Shown here: piece by piece, positions 42,093 through 51,728 of the stretch
Layout: every line of letters begins with the position of its first letter
How positions within the stretch are numbered: the first letter of the stretch is position 1
Assembly (NCBI GenBank): GCA_023399595.1
Contig: JAEWOR010000006.1
Coordinates: 12,452 to 76,451 of the forward strand
Origin: Bacteroidota bacterium
GTDB lineage: Bacteria; Bacteroidota; Bacteroidia; Flavobacteriales; Weeksellaceae
DNA length: 64,000 bases
Reading direction: 5' to 3'
Notes under the pieces: generated by a model
What the model was told of the DNA's origin: nothing
What the model saw: the letters and a program-made list of their open reading frames with translations, nothing else
Database searches by the model: none
Made by a program: the position numbers and the translations under genes

Positions 42093-42998
42093 TTAAGAAA
42101 TATTATTTACTCTCCCTTCCTCTTGGTGACGAATTACTCTTTTACAAATGATTACTTGGTTTTCTGTAATATCATTTGCAGTAATGTCATTTTCAAAATC
42201 TATATATTTTCTCATGCTGAAAAAAGATTTTTTGACATAGAATATCCAATAGTAAGGCTCATTTCCAGAATCAATTAAATCTATGGTTCCATTAGGATTT
42301 TTATGGTTATAATCATCTACCACTCTATAAAACCAATCTCCAAAACTAACACCCGTAGGTAAGGTTTTGGCTTTTATTAAAAAGCGCTGACTGTCTTCTA
42401 CTTTTTTACTTAATTCTACATTCAGAACCATTAATCTATCAAAATCTACCCCTTCAAAATTAAATGGTTTTTTATCAGGATCAAATTGCCATGTTTTATA
42501 AATATCAAACGGAATACTAATAAATTGAATATAACAATAATAAAATATTAGCGGAATGGTAAATGCAAGCATACTACTTGCCGACCAATATTCATTGCCC
42601 AATCCCATACTTATCCATCGGAAAATAAGAACATACAAAAAACCACCGAACAAAATACATGTTAAGGTAAGGATGCTCTCCAATAGAATGGACATCCCCA
42701 AGCTTTTAATATGTTGTCTGAAATATTTATGCAATAAATTAACATGAATAATCCCTAAACAAAGGAATATTACTTGAGAGATTAAATACCAATAAGGATT
42801 AAAAGTATTTTGAGCAAAACCAAAGAATCCTAAAACCGATAAAGACAAACCTCCTAGTAAAACGTAAATAATGATGTGTTTCAGCTTAATTGCTGGTTTG
42901 TTTTTCCTAATTAAATTCATAATAAATATTAACACCAACATCATTAATGGCATTAATATATATCTAAAAAAAACTGTTTTAATAGAGGATACCTCCAT
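42093..42998 (-). CDS. tssN: TssN-like membrane protein of the Bacteroidota T6SS
   Basis: A 301-residue protein with about six transmembrane helices in its first 180 residues, followed by a cytoplasmic domain of about 120 residues ('FDRLMVLNVELSKKVEDSQRFLIKAKTLPTGVSFGDWFYRVVDDYN'). In T6SS subtype iii the TssN protein is a multi-pass membrane subunit and is thought to replace part of the TssJLM complex. Assignment rests on the topology and on its position between tssG and tssK. The start at 42998 leaves 41 bases to tssG. Confidence 0.8.
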   Translation of the reverse strand: MEVSSIKTVFFRYILMPLMMLVLIFIMNLIRKNKPAIKLKHIIIYVLLGGLSLSVLGFFGFAQNTFNPYWYLISQVIFLCLGIIHVNLLHKYFRQHIKSLGMSILLESILTLTCILFGGFLYVLIFRWISMGLGNEYWSASSMLAFTIPLIFYYCYIQFISIPFDIYKTWQFDPDKKPFNFEGVDFDRLMVLNVELSKKVEDSQRFLIKAKTLPTGVSFGDWFYRVVDDYNHKNPNGTIDLIDSGNEPYYWIFYVKKSFFSMRKYIDFENDITANDITENQVIICKRVIRHQEEGRVNNIS

Positions 42999-43039
42999 AA
43001 TTTTATTACTTGAGTTGAGTTGTTAAATTTAATAATTTT

Positions 43040-43993
43040 TTAAATAAAAGTGGTATATCCCAATCTGCTAGAATTACTTGATTTATCTAAAACAAATGAT
43101 GTTTTTTCCTTTACGGTGATAAAGTTTTCATAAATTTTAACCGATATAGGCATTAAATATTCATAAATACTTTGCAGTAAATCTCTGTAAGGATGTCCAG
43201 AAACATATTGATACACTCTATGAGATGGAATAGGTCCAATATTCACTGTCCAATTTCTTTCTCCATCCATATGTTTTCCGCTTGGGATAAATGTTAGTCC
43301 CAATTTGGTATTCCCCAACAAGCTTATTCCTTGTTTATCATCATCACCATCTACAACATTTGGAGTAAATTCAATATTTACAGGAACGTGATTGAATGCA
43401 GTTAAAAATCTTTCAATCCATTCTTTATTACCTCTTACTTCATGTAAAAATGGAAGAATGTAGAAAAAAGTTTTTGCTGTTTTCGAATCGAGTTTTCTTA
43501 ATAGTGGCCAAAGTTCCGAAACGATATTGATAATGCTCCCCGATTGGTCTCTAACGTCAAATTCTGTTTCTTTTAATAAAGCTGCTACTTCAGTATAAAA
43601 AAACTCTAGTTCAAATGGTTGAAAAAAATTCCTTGCATCCTCCTCTATTTCCTTTTGTTTTTTTATTTCAGCAACAACTTTTTCAATATTTTTATTGCTT
43701 CCTCCCAAAGAAGGAGGGTGAAATAAAGCTTCAGGAAGATAATCGTAGATGCTTTCTCTGTAAGTTTCAATTACAATAGTTTCATCATCGAGACCAAAAT
43801 AAGTAGATTTTATAGTTTTAATATCCTTAAGGTAGGGTCTTTCATTAATTCCAACCCGTTTGATGAAGATATTTGCGTTAGCATTGTAAAACTTCAATAG
43901 ATTACTTGCAACGGCCTCCACTTTATAATCAGTATGAAGCTTGTTGTATTCTTTTTCAGAAATTTGCTCAATATTATCGTATACCATCTCCAT
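43040..43993 (-). CDS. tssG: TssG, T6SS baseplate subunit
   Basis: TssG forms the baseplate wedge with two TssF. The protein of about 317 residues has 'FFQPFELEFFYTEVAALLKETEFDVRD' and 'RNWTVNIGPIPSHRVYQYVSGHPYRDLLQSIYEYLMPISVKIYENF', the recognisable C-terminal half. The ATG at 43993 is preferred; the longer frame begins with a GTG overlapping the tssF stop by one base. The tight junction with tssF indicates coupled translation. Confidence 0.87.
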   Translation of the reverse strand: MEMVYDNIEQISEKEYNKLHTDYKVEAVASNLLKFYNANANIFIKRVGINERPYLKDIKTIKSTYFGLDDETIVIETYRESIYDYLPEALFHPPSLGGSNKNIEKVVAEIKKQKEIEEDARNFFQPFELEFFYTEVAALLKETEFDVRDQSGSIINIVSELWPLLRKLDSKTAKTFFYILPFLHEVRGNKEWIERFLTAFNHVPVNIEFTPNVVDGDDDKQGISLLGNTKLGLTFIPSGKHMDGERNWTVNIGPIPSHRVYQYVSGHPYRDLLQSIYEYLMPISVKIYENFITVKEKTSFVLDKSSNSSRLGYTTFI

Positions 43994-43998
43994 ATGCA

Positions 43999-45852
43999 CT
44001 AAAATTCTGAAATGCTTACACGATACTCAACCCCATCTACAGCCTTCTGTTTAATATTGTTTTTTAAAACCTCCGCGTGGTTATCCCAATATTTTTTACC
44101 ATAGAATGCGTAATTATGAGGAGTTATTTCCACATCCACCGTTCGTATAAAACCTTCTTTAGGTTTATCACTAATCATGGTGCCGCGTTTTACATTAATC
44201 TTTTTAAGCTCGTCTCTTAAAATCATTTTACAGAAGTTTTTTACATCCTCCATGGATACAATTTTATCCCTAGTCGTAAGAGCGTACTGATAAGCCTGAA
44301 TGGTGTCCCCTCTTTTCTGTTCCTCTTGTCCTCCCCCAGTTTCGGTAAGCAACATAATTTTCTGTTGTTTCTTTTGCGAATTGAGTTCTGTTCCTGGACG
44401 AACATTATTAGCCAATGAACAATGAGACACCCAGAACGCAGCAAATGTATGCGCCGTCCCTTCAAGAGGCTCAATAATTACATAGTTTACTTCTTCTTTA
44501 AGTTCTTGGTTGGCTATTTCTACTTTCTTCATTAAGCCTTTCATCTTCTCAGAAATCTCACCTAAAACATCTTTTACTTTATCACGGTTTAGAATAGAAA
44601 ATGCTGCCACTTCATCTCTTAAAAGTTCCATTACAGTAGCCATCATATCTATAGCATTTCTCTGCGTAAATCTTTCCATTCCCCCTTTTCTTACCGTGTA
44701 CAAACCTTTTTCGAGGTCATTTGTTGGTGTAAAAGGTATTTCTTGATATCTTTTTCCTAACTCATCAGCTACTTCTTCCACATATAAGAAATACTCGTCA
44801 TCTGTTGTATCTAAAGGAATATTATTCCCCATAATATCAAGGTTATACTCCGTTTTTTTCCAACCTCTATTATAAACTGGAAAAGCATTGAGCACAAAAA
44901 GGAAATTCTCCAAAATTTCAGCAGTAAATTGGGGTGGAAACTCAAAAGTTAACCACAAAATTTTTTTTCCTTTATATTGTTCGAATACGGAACCAGAATT
45001 CATGAACTCTTCAGGTAATTTATCCAAATTTTTTAGCATGTTGGGATAAATCCCAGCAACTTCAACAAATCTCTTTTGATAAATATTCTTGATGTCTTCA
45101 GTTACTTTATACCTTACCGATTGTTCCCAAAAAATTCTTTCATATCCGGATTCAACCTCCACTTCTTCGTAAGTTTTACCTCCTGAAACCTGCAATGGTA
45201 TTCCATCGCAATAAACATTGATATAGGGTAAAAGTCTATAAACAAAATCAATATGTTCATAGGTCGGGTTTGAACAATAGAAATTTAAACTTTCAGGGAA
45301 TAATTCAGAAGAATAATTCGATACATCAATTCCAACTTTTATTTTTCTATAATTCTCTATTTTGCTTTCTATTCTACTAATAGGAAACTTATTCAGTTGC
45401 TCATCTATGCTATATACTGTATTTCCTGCAACCATTAAGATGGTTTGTGCTTTAACCAGCTGAACATTATCAATAGGTGTAAACGGGATTTCCAACTGTT
45501 TGTCAGATTGTGTTTTTCTTAAAGAATTCATGTTCTTTTTAATGAAAAACTCAGAATGTTCCATTAAAACCTCTCTGTCTTCCTCAGCATTGCAGAAGGC
45601 TATTCCGTGAGCAGGATTGGGATGAGTATATCGTGAAGGTGTTAATTGTTTAGCTAATTTCTCTAAAATTCTCCCATTGATACTTTGTATTTCATTATTG
45701 GCTTTAAAAACCTCTGTACTAAAAGCATCCACAAGAAGTTTTACTAGCGGATCTAGAGATTGCGTATTTTTAACACCCCAAAGCTTTGTAGCATTTTGCA
45801 ACATCCTCGCTTTAATAGATTCTTTTGAATAAGATTGTTGATATAAATTCAT
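43999..45852 (-). CDS. tssF: TssF, T6SS baseplate subunit
   Basis: TssF is the large wedge protein of the baseplate. The 617-residue protein starts 'NLYQQSYSKESIKARMLQNATKLWGV' and keeps family marks such as 'HPNPAHGIAFC', 'LWLTFEFPPQFTAEILENF', 'FPVYNRGWKKTEYNLDIMGNNIPL' and 'QAYQYALTTRDKIVSMEDVKNFC'. Length is normal for TssF. It lies 11 bases after tssE. Confidence 0.92.
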   Translation of the reverse strand: MNLYQQSYSKESIKARMLQNATKLWGVKNTQSLDPLVKLLVDAFSTEVFKANNEIQSINGRILEKLAKQLTPSRYTHPNPAHGIAFCNAEEDREVLMEHSEFFIKKNMNSLRKTQSDKQLEIPFTPIDNVQLVKAQTILMVAGNTVYSIDEQLNKFPISRIESKIENYRKIKVGIDVSNYSSELFPESLNFYCSNPTYEHIDFVYRLLPYINVYCDGIPLQVSGGKTYEEVEVESGYERIFWEQSVRYKVTEDIKNIYQKRFVEVAGIYPNMLKNLDKLPEEFMNSGSVFEQYKGKKILWLTFEFPPQFTAEILENFLFVLNAFPVYNRGWKKTEYNLDIMGNNIPLDTTDDEYFLYVEEVADELGKRYQEIPFTPTNDLEKGLYTVRKGGMERFTQRNAIDMMATVMELLRDEVAAFSILNRDKVKDVLGEISEKMKGLMKKVEIANQELKEEVNYVIIEPLEGTAHTFAAFWVSHCSLANNVRPGTELNSQKKQQKIMLLTETGGGQEEQKRGDTIQAYQYALTTRDKIVSMEDVKNFCKMILRDELKKINVKRGTMISDKPKEGFIRTVDVEITPHNYAFYGKKYWDNHAEVLKNNIKQKAVDGVEYRVSISEF

Positions 45853-45863
45853 TGTTATGGGTG

Positions 45864-46304
45864 TTAATCAATAGACATAGGACTTAGGAATAATTCTGTA
45901 GAAAAATTAAAATTTTCACCAGTAGATTCCATTTTTGCGTTTATTGCAATTTTCACTTTCTTTTTCACCTCACTAAAACCTCTGGTTTCGTAGCCGTGTT
46001 CTACAAAGGTAACATACGCTTCCACTTTTGCATTTACAATACGAGGTTCGTAGTCTGCAATCTGTTTTTTTAGGCTATTTATAAAAATATTTTCCCATAA
46101 AGTTGTGGTAACTCCATTATCGAATTCCAAATTCCATACTTCATTACCATAATTTTCATCATATCTGTTTTCACCTTGCTTTGTAACAATAAGCAACATG
46201 ATATTTTGTGCTATACTCTCGCCAACTTCACAGGTTTCAATATGTCCATTTGTAGACATCATTGTTGTGGGTTGGAATGGTATTCTATAATTTATATTGT
46301 CCAT
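45864..46304 (-). CDS. tssE: TssE, gp25-like T6SS baseplate protein
   Basis: TssE is the gp25 lysozyme-fold protein at the baseplate that starts sheath assembly. The 146-residue protein from the ATG at 46304 begins 'MDNINYRIPFQPTTMMSTNG'; a TTG eight codons earlier is disfavoured. 'ESIAQNIMLLIVTKQGENRYDENYGNEVWNLEF' contains the gp25 core, including the conserved E-x-R-pattern region. It is followed closely by tssF. Confidence 0.9.
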   Translation of the reverse strand: MDNINYRIPFQPTTMMSTNGHIETCEVGESIAQNIMLLIVTKQGENRYDENYGNEVWNLEFDNGVTTTLWENIFINSLKKQIADYEPRIVNAKVEAYVTFVEHGYETRGFSEVKKKVKIAINAKMESTGENFNFSTELFLSPMSID

Positions 46305-46387
46305 TTTTTTCAAATTGTGCTTATCCAAAAAGACAGTATTGTCTCAAAAATAGCAGGAACTGTTTTAATGAATAGAAATCCTGTTGA

Positions 46388-47242
46388 CTAATTTGTAGAT
46401 CTTAAGGACTCAGTTAATATTTTATTTTTATTGAGTAAAAAAGTAACCATTAAATCACTCGGAAGATAGAGTTTACTTTCGCCATTCATATCTAAATCTT
46501 GAGCAATACCAGGGTTCCAAGACAATAGTTTTGTAGAACTAATATCCAAAAACTTCGCAATAACATCTAAACTATAAGCTCCTTCTAAATCTGTTTCTGT
46601 AAGGTTCTGCGGAATTTGTCCTGATTTACCACCGAAGCTTCTTTTAAGAGCCAATTTTGAGCTATGATAATCATTCAAAACTTCATTCAGCTCACCACTT
46701 GCATAACAAGCATTCAAATATTTCTGAACATGATTTATAGTTTCGTTAGGAAGATATTTATAAAACTCATCATATTTATTAGAGCCTGCACGTTGTACCG
46801 CCTTCTGAATATTACCATCTCCACAATTATAAGCAGCAACAACAGTTACCCAGTTTTTATGCTTATTGTAGAGATTAGCCAAAGAAACAGCGGCCGTATG
46901 TGTACTTTTATATATATCTGCACGTTCACTTTCAGTAAGACCATAATCGTTGGCGTGTCCCGTCATAAATTGCCACATCCCTTTTGCTCCAGCGGAAGAT
47001 ATTACAGACTCGTTAAAACCAGACTCAATGAGAGCTAAATTTTTAAGATGTTTGGGTAATCCTTTTTTTCTAAAAGTTTGCTCTATAAATCTAACAACGT
47101 CTCTATTATTTCTAATAATACTCTGATAACGCTGAACACTTTTTGCAGAAGTATCAGAAGCGCCCAATTGTGCATTCATTGTACTACTACAAGTAAACAT
47201 CACTACTGGTATCATTATCTTCGTAAGCATTTCTTTCAACAT
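46388..47242 (-). CDS. Lytic transglycosylase (SLT domain plus LysM-like end)
   Basis: A 284-residue exported enzyme that would cleave the peptidoglycan glycan strand. A signal peptide is followed by the SLT domain: 'FRKKGLPKHLKNLALIESGFNESVISSAGAKGMWQFMTGHANDYGL' with the catalytic Glu in LIESGF, then 'VVAAYNCGDGNIQKAV'. The C-terminal 60 residues resemble a LysM domain ('YSLDVIAKFLDISSTKLLSWNPGI'). Its place between clpV (29 bases) and tssE suggests that it opens the wall for the secretion complex. An effector role is less likely since no immunity gene is beside it. Confidence 0.87.
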   Translation of the reverse strand: MLKEMLTKIMIPVVMFTCSSTMNAQLGASDTSAKSVQRYQSIIRNNRDVVRFIEQTFRKKGLPKHLKNLALIESGFNESVISSAGAKGMWQFMTGHANDYGLTESERADIYKSTHTAAVSLANLYNKHKNWVTVVAAYNCGDGNIQKAVQRAGSNKYDEFYKYLPNETINHVQKYLNACYASGELNEVLNDYHSSKLALKRSFGGKSGQIPQNLTETDLEGAYSLDVIAKFLDISSTKLLSWNPGIAQDLDMNGESKLYLPSDLMVTFLLNKNKILTESLRSTN

Positions 47243-47270
47243 GTGGTGTGTTTTAATTGAGTTTAAATAA

Positions 47271-49769
47271 TTATTTTTCAGAATCTGAAATGGTCCACTT
47301 TATTGTTTCTTCTTCAGAATTCCAATCTACATTCATTGTTTGTCCAGCTTTTACTTCTTCCCGGACAATCATTTTAGATATTGGACGAGCCAATTGCGTT
47401 CTTATTACTCCCGATATTTGCCTTGCTCCATATTTACTGCTAAAGCCGTTTCTCGCAAGGTTTTTACTTGCTTCATCGCTAATTTTCAAATCCATCCCCA
47501 TTCTTGATAATGAATTAAGCAAAGCTTTTAATTGAATTTTAAAAATTCGTTCTGCCATGTCCTCTGTAATTGGCGCAAAAGGAATAATCTCGGTAATTCT
47601 TGCTAAAAACTCGGGACGGAATCTTCCTGAGTCTGTCATAATCTTCATTAAAGCGGAAGATTGAGGTATTTCACCTGCTTCGAATTTTTTCACAATCTCC
47701 TCGCTACCAATGTTTGAGGTGAAGAGAATTAAAGAATTACTAAAATCTCCTTCTTTTCCTAATTTATCATGAACTTTTCCTTCGTCCATAATTTGTAAGA
47801 AGACATCAAAAACAGAACTGTGTGCTTTTTCAATTTCATCAAATAAAACCACTGCATAAGGTTGCTGACGAATTTTATTCACCAACATTCCTCCTTCCTC
47901 ATATCCCACATATCCTGGAGGCGCACCATATAATAACGCTGCAGAATGCTCTTCTTTAAACTCCGACATATCAAAACGAATCATCGATTTTTCATCGTTA
48001 AATAACAACTCCGCCATTGATTTTGCCAATTCCGTTTTCCCCGTTCCAGTAGGTCCTAGCAAGAAGAATGAACCAATAGGCTGTCCTGGTTTGTTCAATC
48101 CACTTCGGTTTTCAACAATAGCATCTGAAAGAATTTTTAGTGCATGGTCTTGTCCCACAACCCTTCCCATGAGCAAAGACTCCATATTCAAAAGTTTTTC
48201 TTTCTCCTGAGCTTGAATTTTTCCGATTGGAATTCCTGTTTTCGCTGCCATAACCGCAGCAAGCTCAAGCTTACCTACTTTTTCTCTTTTTACAGCAGCA
48301 TGTTGAGTAAGTTCCTGAAATGTAGAATCAATCAGTTTAAGAATCTCCTCAACACTCATTGAATTATCAATTGTATGTTGCTCCGCTAAAGAACCCCAAA
48401 GAATTGGACTCAATTTATTTTGAAGCAAATTGAAATGCCAGATAAGTTCATCAACCTTATGTGAATCTTCAGTATATTCTTCATTTTTCAGTGTGTCGTA
48501 GCTTTCTTTCCACACCTCTAATCTAATTTCGGACAACTCGTCCAACATTTTAATAGACGCCATTGTTCTGTCCAACAAATCGATTGCTGAATCCGGTAAT
48601 TTTTTACCTTTTGAATATCTTTTTGCAAGACGGATACAATCTGGAAGCGCATTTTTATCGACTTCAATACCATGATGTTTTTTATAGCCCTCTAAAAGCA
48701 CCTCGATCATTTTTACGCAAGTAGCATCATCGGGCTCTTCCACTGTTAACACCTCAAACCTTCTATCAAAAGCTCTTTCTGGTTCAATTATTTTACGGTA
48801 TTCTTCTTGAGTTGTTGCTCCGATAACAGTGATTTCTCCACGTGCCAATTCAGGTTTCAAAAGATTAGCAACATTTCCTGCGTTTCCTTTTGGATCTAAA
48901 AGTGAATGAATTTCATCAATGAATAAAACTGCTTTATTCATTTTTTTACATTCGTTGATTACTTTTTTCAAACGATCTTCAATTTCACCTTTATAAGAAG
49001 TTCCCGCCAGCATAGATCCTGTATCCAGTTCTAACAGCGTTGCTTCCTTAAGCATGTCTGGAACATTTCCGTTCATGATTTCAATAGCAAAACCTTCAAT
49101 AAGCGCTGTTTTACCTACTCCTGGCTCACCAACAATAATAACATTCGGTTTTGTTCTTCTACAAAGAATTTCAACCAACATTCTCAATTCTTTATCTCTT
49201 CCTACAATATTATCTAATTTTCCTTGTCTTGCTTGAGCCGTTTTGTCAACGCAATAACTACTGATTGCAGGAAAACTTCCATTTGAATCAGAAGTTGTAT
49301 TACCTAATAAAAAATCTTCGGTTGAGTTGATGATTGGCGAATCACCTTGAAAGAAATTAATAATTTCATGTTCCCTTAAAGGTAAAGATTTTAAATCTTG
49401 AACGGTATAAGCGACATTCGGTTTTACGATGCTTGTTAGAATACATATTGCCGTAACTTCATCTAAGCCTAATTTTAAACGAATTTCATCAGCTTCCTCA
49501 ATTATTTTAGACACCTTCTCATCTTTCACTACTTCATCTGGCAAGTGTGCTCTTTTAGGATACTCTTCTATCCTTACATCTGCCCACTCATAAATATAAC
49601 CAGGGTCTTTATCTAAAGCAATTAAGAACTCCTTAATTCCAATATCTTTATGCATTAAAGCCTGTAAAATATGTGGAGCTCCAAAGGTTGCGTTGTAGTT
49701 TTCCTTAGCAATAGATTGTGCAATATGAAACACCTGTTTTACAGTGTCATTACTAATTAATACACTCAT
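47271..49769 (-). CDS. clpV: ClpV (TssH), T6SS sheath-disassembly AAA+ ATPase
   Basis: ClpV extracts contracted TssB/TssC sheath for recycling. The 832-residue protein has a Clp N-domain (about residues 1-140), a first ATPase module with Walker A 'GEPGVGKTALI' near residue 215 and Walker B 'AVLFIDEIHSLL', a middle coiled coil near 400-520, and a second module with 'GPTGTGKTELAKS' and 'VVLFDEIEKAHSSVFD'. No ClpP-binding loop is evident. It is the first gene of the leftward tss arm, with a -7 box at 49832-49839. Confidence 0.94.
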   Translation of the reverse strand: MSVLISNDTVKQVFHIAQSIAKENYNATFGAPHILQALMHKDIGIKEFLIALDKDPGYIYEWADVRIEEYPKRAHLPDEVVKDEKVSKIIEEADEIRLKLGLDEVTAICILTSIVKPNVAYTVQDLKSLPLREHEIINFFQGDSPIINSTEDFLLGNTTSDSNGSFPAISSYCVDKTAQARQGKLDNIVGRDKELRMLVEILCRRTKPNVIIVGEPGVGKTALIEGFAIEIMNGNVPDMLKEATLLELDTGSMLAGTSYKGEIEDRLKKVINECKKMNKAVLFIDEIHSLLDPKGNAGNVANLLKPELARGEITVIGATTQEEYRKIIEPERAFDRRFEVLTVEEPDDATCVKMIEVLLEGYKKHHGIEVDKNALPDCIRLAKRYSKGKKLPDSAIDLLDRTMASIKMLDELSEIRLEVWKESYDTLKNEEYTEDSHKVDELIWHFNLLQNKLSPILWGSLAEQHTIDNSMSVEEILKLIDSTFQELTQHAAVKREKVGKLELAAVMAAKTGIPIGKIQAQEKEKLLNMESLLMGRVVGQDHALKILSDAIVENRSGLNKPGQPIGSFFLLGPTGTGKTELAKSMAELLFNDEKSMIRFDMSEFKEEHSAALLYGAPPGYVGYEEGGMLVNKIRQQPYAVVLFDEIEKAHSSVFDVFLQIMDEGKVHDKLGKEGDFSNSLILFTSNIGSEEIVKKFEAGEIPQSSALMKIMTDSGRFRPEFLARITEIIPFAPITEDMAERIFKIQLKALLNSLSRMGMDLKISDEASKNLARNGFSSKYGARQISGVIRTQLARPISKMIVREEVKAGQTMNVDWNSEEETIKWTISDSEK

Positions 49770-49831
49770 AATTTTTTCTGTGTTTTGTTTTTTATCAAAA
49801 AAGGACTAGCAAATAACCTAACCCTTTGTTT

Positions 49832-49839
49832 CAAAACTA
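49832..49839 (-). promoter_or_regulatory. -7 box of the leftward T6SS arm
   Basis: Read leftward, TAGTTTTG matches TAnnTTTG, 62 bases before the clpV ATG. No well-spaced TTG. The AT-rich 214-base gap to the divergent regulator (49770-49983) is the likely control region for both arms. Confidence 0.45.
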
Positions 49840-49983
49840 CAATTTTTTTTGCAAATGATAATGAACTTAAACCATGTTTTTTCAGTCAAATAAAAAAAAG
49901 ACACCAAATGGTGATTTATTAAATATATTTTTTCAAATATCATTTTTTTTTATACCTTAGACAAAATTTCTCAACACAATTTG

Positions 49984-50652
49984 ATGAATAATAAATCTAA
50001 TGTAATCACTAGGTTTTCTATTGCTGAGAATGACTTTTATTTTAAACAATTTTTGGTAAAAATGCTGTCGGAGAATCCATTTTACAAGATTGTAAATGAC
50101 TGTAACAATGGGAACGAACTGATTAACAGAATTTATAGAAAACAGGAAGATGTTTTTTTGATAAATCTTTTTATGCCTATACTTAGTGGTATTGAGGCAA
50201 TAAAGTATATTCGAAAATTTAATTCCGAGACTCCTATCTTAACTTATTCTACGACTTACCAGGAAGATATGGCGAGACTGATAGATGAAATACCCAACAC
50301 TTTTTACTGTCAAAAAAACAGCATCATTATCAAGGAGTTACTACGCATGATAATAGAAAATTTTGGCAGTTACGAAGAGTATAAAAGAGAATGGGCGGAA
50401 CAATCTTTAGCGGTTAAAGATTATATGGAGCGACAGAAAGAGGGTCAAAAAGATTTGACAGTTACTGAAATTCAAATCATTAAACTCTGTTATGAAGGAT
50501 TTAGCAACAAAGAAATTGGTGAGCGAATAAATTTAAGCACAAGAACTATTGACACTTATATTAATAGACTTACAGAAAAACTAGAATTAAAAAGCAAATT
50601 GGACTTGGTAAGATTTTGTGTAGAACAAGGTTATTACAACTCAAGCATTTAA
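49984..50652 (+). CDS. LuxR/NarL-type regulator with degenerate receiver domain
   Basis: A 222-residue protein with an N-terminal receiver-like domain (residues 5-125) and a C-terminal LuxR helix-turn-helix ('LTVTEIQIIKLCYEGFSNKEIGERINLSTRTIDTYINRLTEKL', about residues 155-200). The phospho-acceptor aspartate expected in 'DVFLINLFMP' is Asn61, while K111 ('YCQKNS') is kept and one acidic residue (E15) of the usual pair remains. It therefore probably cannot be phosphorylated in the normal way. It sits between the two T6SS arms as the first gene of the rightward one, so T6SS control is the obvious inference. ATG 49984 is preferred to TTG 49981. Confidence 0.85.
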   Translation: MNNKSNVITRFSIAENDFYFKQFLVKMLSENPFYKIVNDCNNGNELINRIYRKQEDVFLINLFMPILSGIEAIKYIRKFNSETPILTYSTTYQEDMARLIDEIPNTFYCQKNSIIIKELLRMIIENFGSYEEYKREWAEQSLAVKDYMERQKEGQKDLTVTEIQIIKLCYEGFSNKEIGERINLSTRTIDTYINRLTEKLELKSKLDLVRFCVEQGYYNSSI

Positions 50653-50662
50653 TATTGTAATT

Positions 50663-51193
50663 ATGAATACTTACGGACAAAATAAACTTAATAAAAACGA
50701 CGTTAGAAGCGGGATTTTTCGTTTTCTTTTGTCATTCATTGTTCTTGCATTTATTTCTTTTTTATGTGTTTTTTTATTTTATAAATCCTCCGATATACAA
50801 ACGAAACAAACTAAAATAAAAGCCAACAAGTACATGGAAATGCAACGTGTTGTCTACCAATTAAACTCGAAGCTTACAAGAATAATAGGCAATATGGCTA
50901 ACCTAAATAATGGAACCGAAGGTGACTATTCAAATGCAAGTGCTTATATTAGTAAAGACATCAAGGATTGTAAAGCTTTAATTGGAAAAGATACCGCTGA
51001 ATACAAGCAATACACTTCTTTAATAAAAGAGATTGAAAGAAATATCTTGCCTCATAAAAAACAAATATTAGCTTCGAATGAAAAATTAATGAAAGTGAAT
51101 AATCGATTAGCAGATTGTGAAGCTACAACAAGGAAACTTTCAAGAAAAAAACTTTCACCTCTTCAAGAAAGAGAATTAAGAAATAGAAAATAA
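50663..51193 (+). CDS. TssO-like T6SS transmembrane protein
   Basis: A 176-residue bitopic protein: a short cytoplasmic start, one transmembrane helix ('FRFLLSFIVLAFISFLCVFLFY', about residues 19-40) and a charged, probably coiled-coil periplasmic part. Two conserved-looking cysteines occur (KDCKAL, ADCEAT). Size, topology and position before the TssR gene fit TssO of T6SS subtype iii. It starts 10 bases after the regulator and is followed after four bases by a similar-sized gene. Confidence 0.7.
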   Translation: MNTYGQNKLNKNDVRSGIFRFLLSFIVLAFISFLCVFLFYKSSDIQTKQTKIKANKYMEMQRVVYQLNSKLTRIIGNMANLNNGTEGDYSNASAYISKDIKDCKALIGKDTAEYKQYTSLIKEIERNILPHKKQILASNEKLMKVNNRLADCEATTRKLSRKKLSPLQERELRNRK

Positions 51194-51197
51194 CAAA

Positions 51198-51689
51198 ATG
51201 CAGGAACAAATAACTTTATCCAACGCCGAAAAAAAGCACTATTTTTTCTATCTACTAGGAATGCTATTATTTGCCGTAGCATTATTGAGCATTATATTTC
51301 TTTACAATGCGAATTCTCCTTTTAAAAATAAAAGTGACGAACTAGTAGATTCTTCGAACTTAAAGATAAAAGGTAATTATGAAAAAAACATGCTTAAAAT
51401 TACACCAACAATAGATAGCACTTTTGCCAACATTAAGCAGATTGATCCCGATAAAAATGAACGAATATCAATTGGTGACGAGGTAAGCTTAAAGATTGCT
51501 TCCATCAACCAGTTTACTATAGACAACCCATCTCAAGATCCAAGGATGGAGGTTTATAAACATATAGAATATTTTAGCAGAATGTTTGTTGATGACAAAA
51601 ACCAAGTCATTAGTACAAGAAAAAAAATTGTAGATATTGAAAATGATATTCAAGAATGCAATATGTATAATAGCACTTTAAATAAATAA
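51198..51689 (+). CDS. Second TssO-like T6SS transmembrane protein
   Basis: A 163-residue bitopic protein with one membrane helix ('YFFYLLGMLLFAVALLSIIFLY', about residues 15-36) and a periplasmic helical part ending 'IQECNMYNSTLNK'. It has the same layout as the upstream protein and may be a diverged partner forming a hetero-oligomer across the inner membrane. Whether it is called TssO or TssP in other annotations I cannot tell. Confidence 0.6.
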   Translation: MQEQITLSNAEKKHYFFYLLGMLLFAVALLSIIFLYNANSPFKNKSDELVDSSNLKIKGNYEKNMLKITPTIDSTFANIKQIDPDKNERISIGDEVSLKIASINQFTIDNPSQDPRMEVYKHIEYFSRMFVDDKNQVISTRKKIVDIENDIQECNMYNSTLNK

Positions 51690-51728
51690 ATAATAAATAC
51701 ACATAAAAAAACCAAAAAAAACTTTACG

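Noticed and set aside
46664..47038. 124-codon plus-strand frame
   Set aside because: Lies entirely opposite the conserved SLT domain of the transglycosylase.
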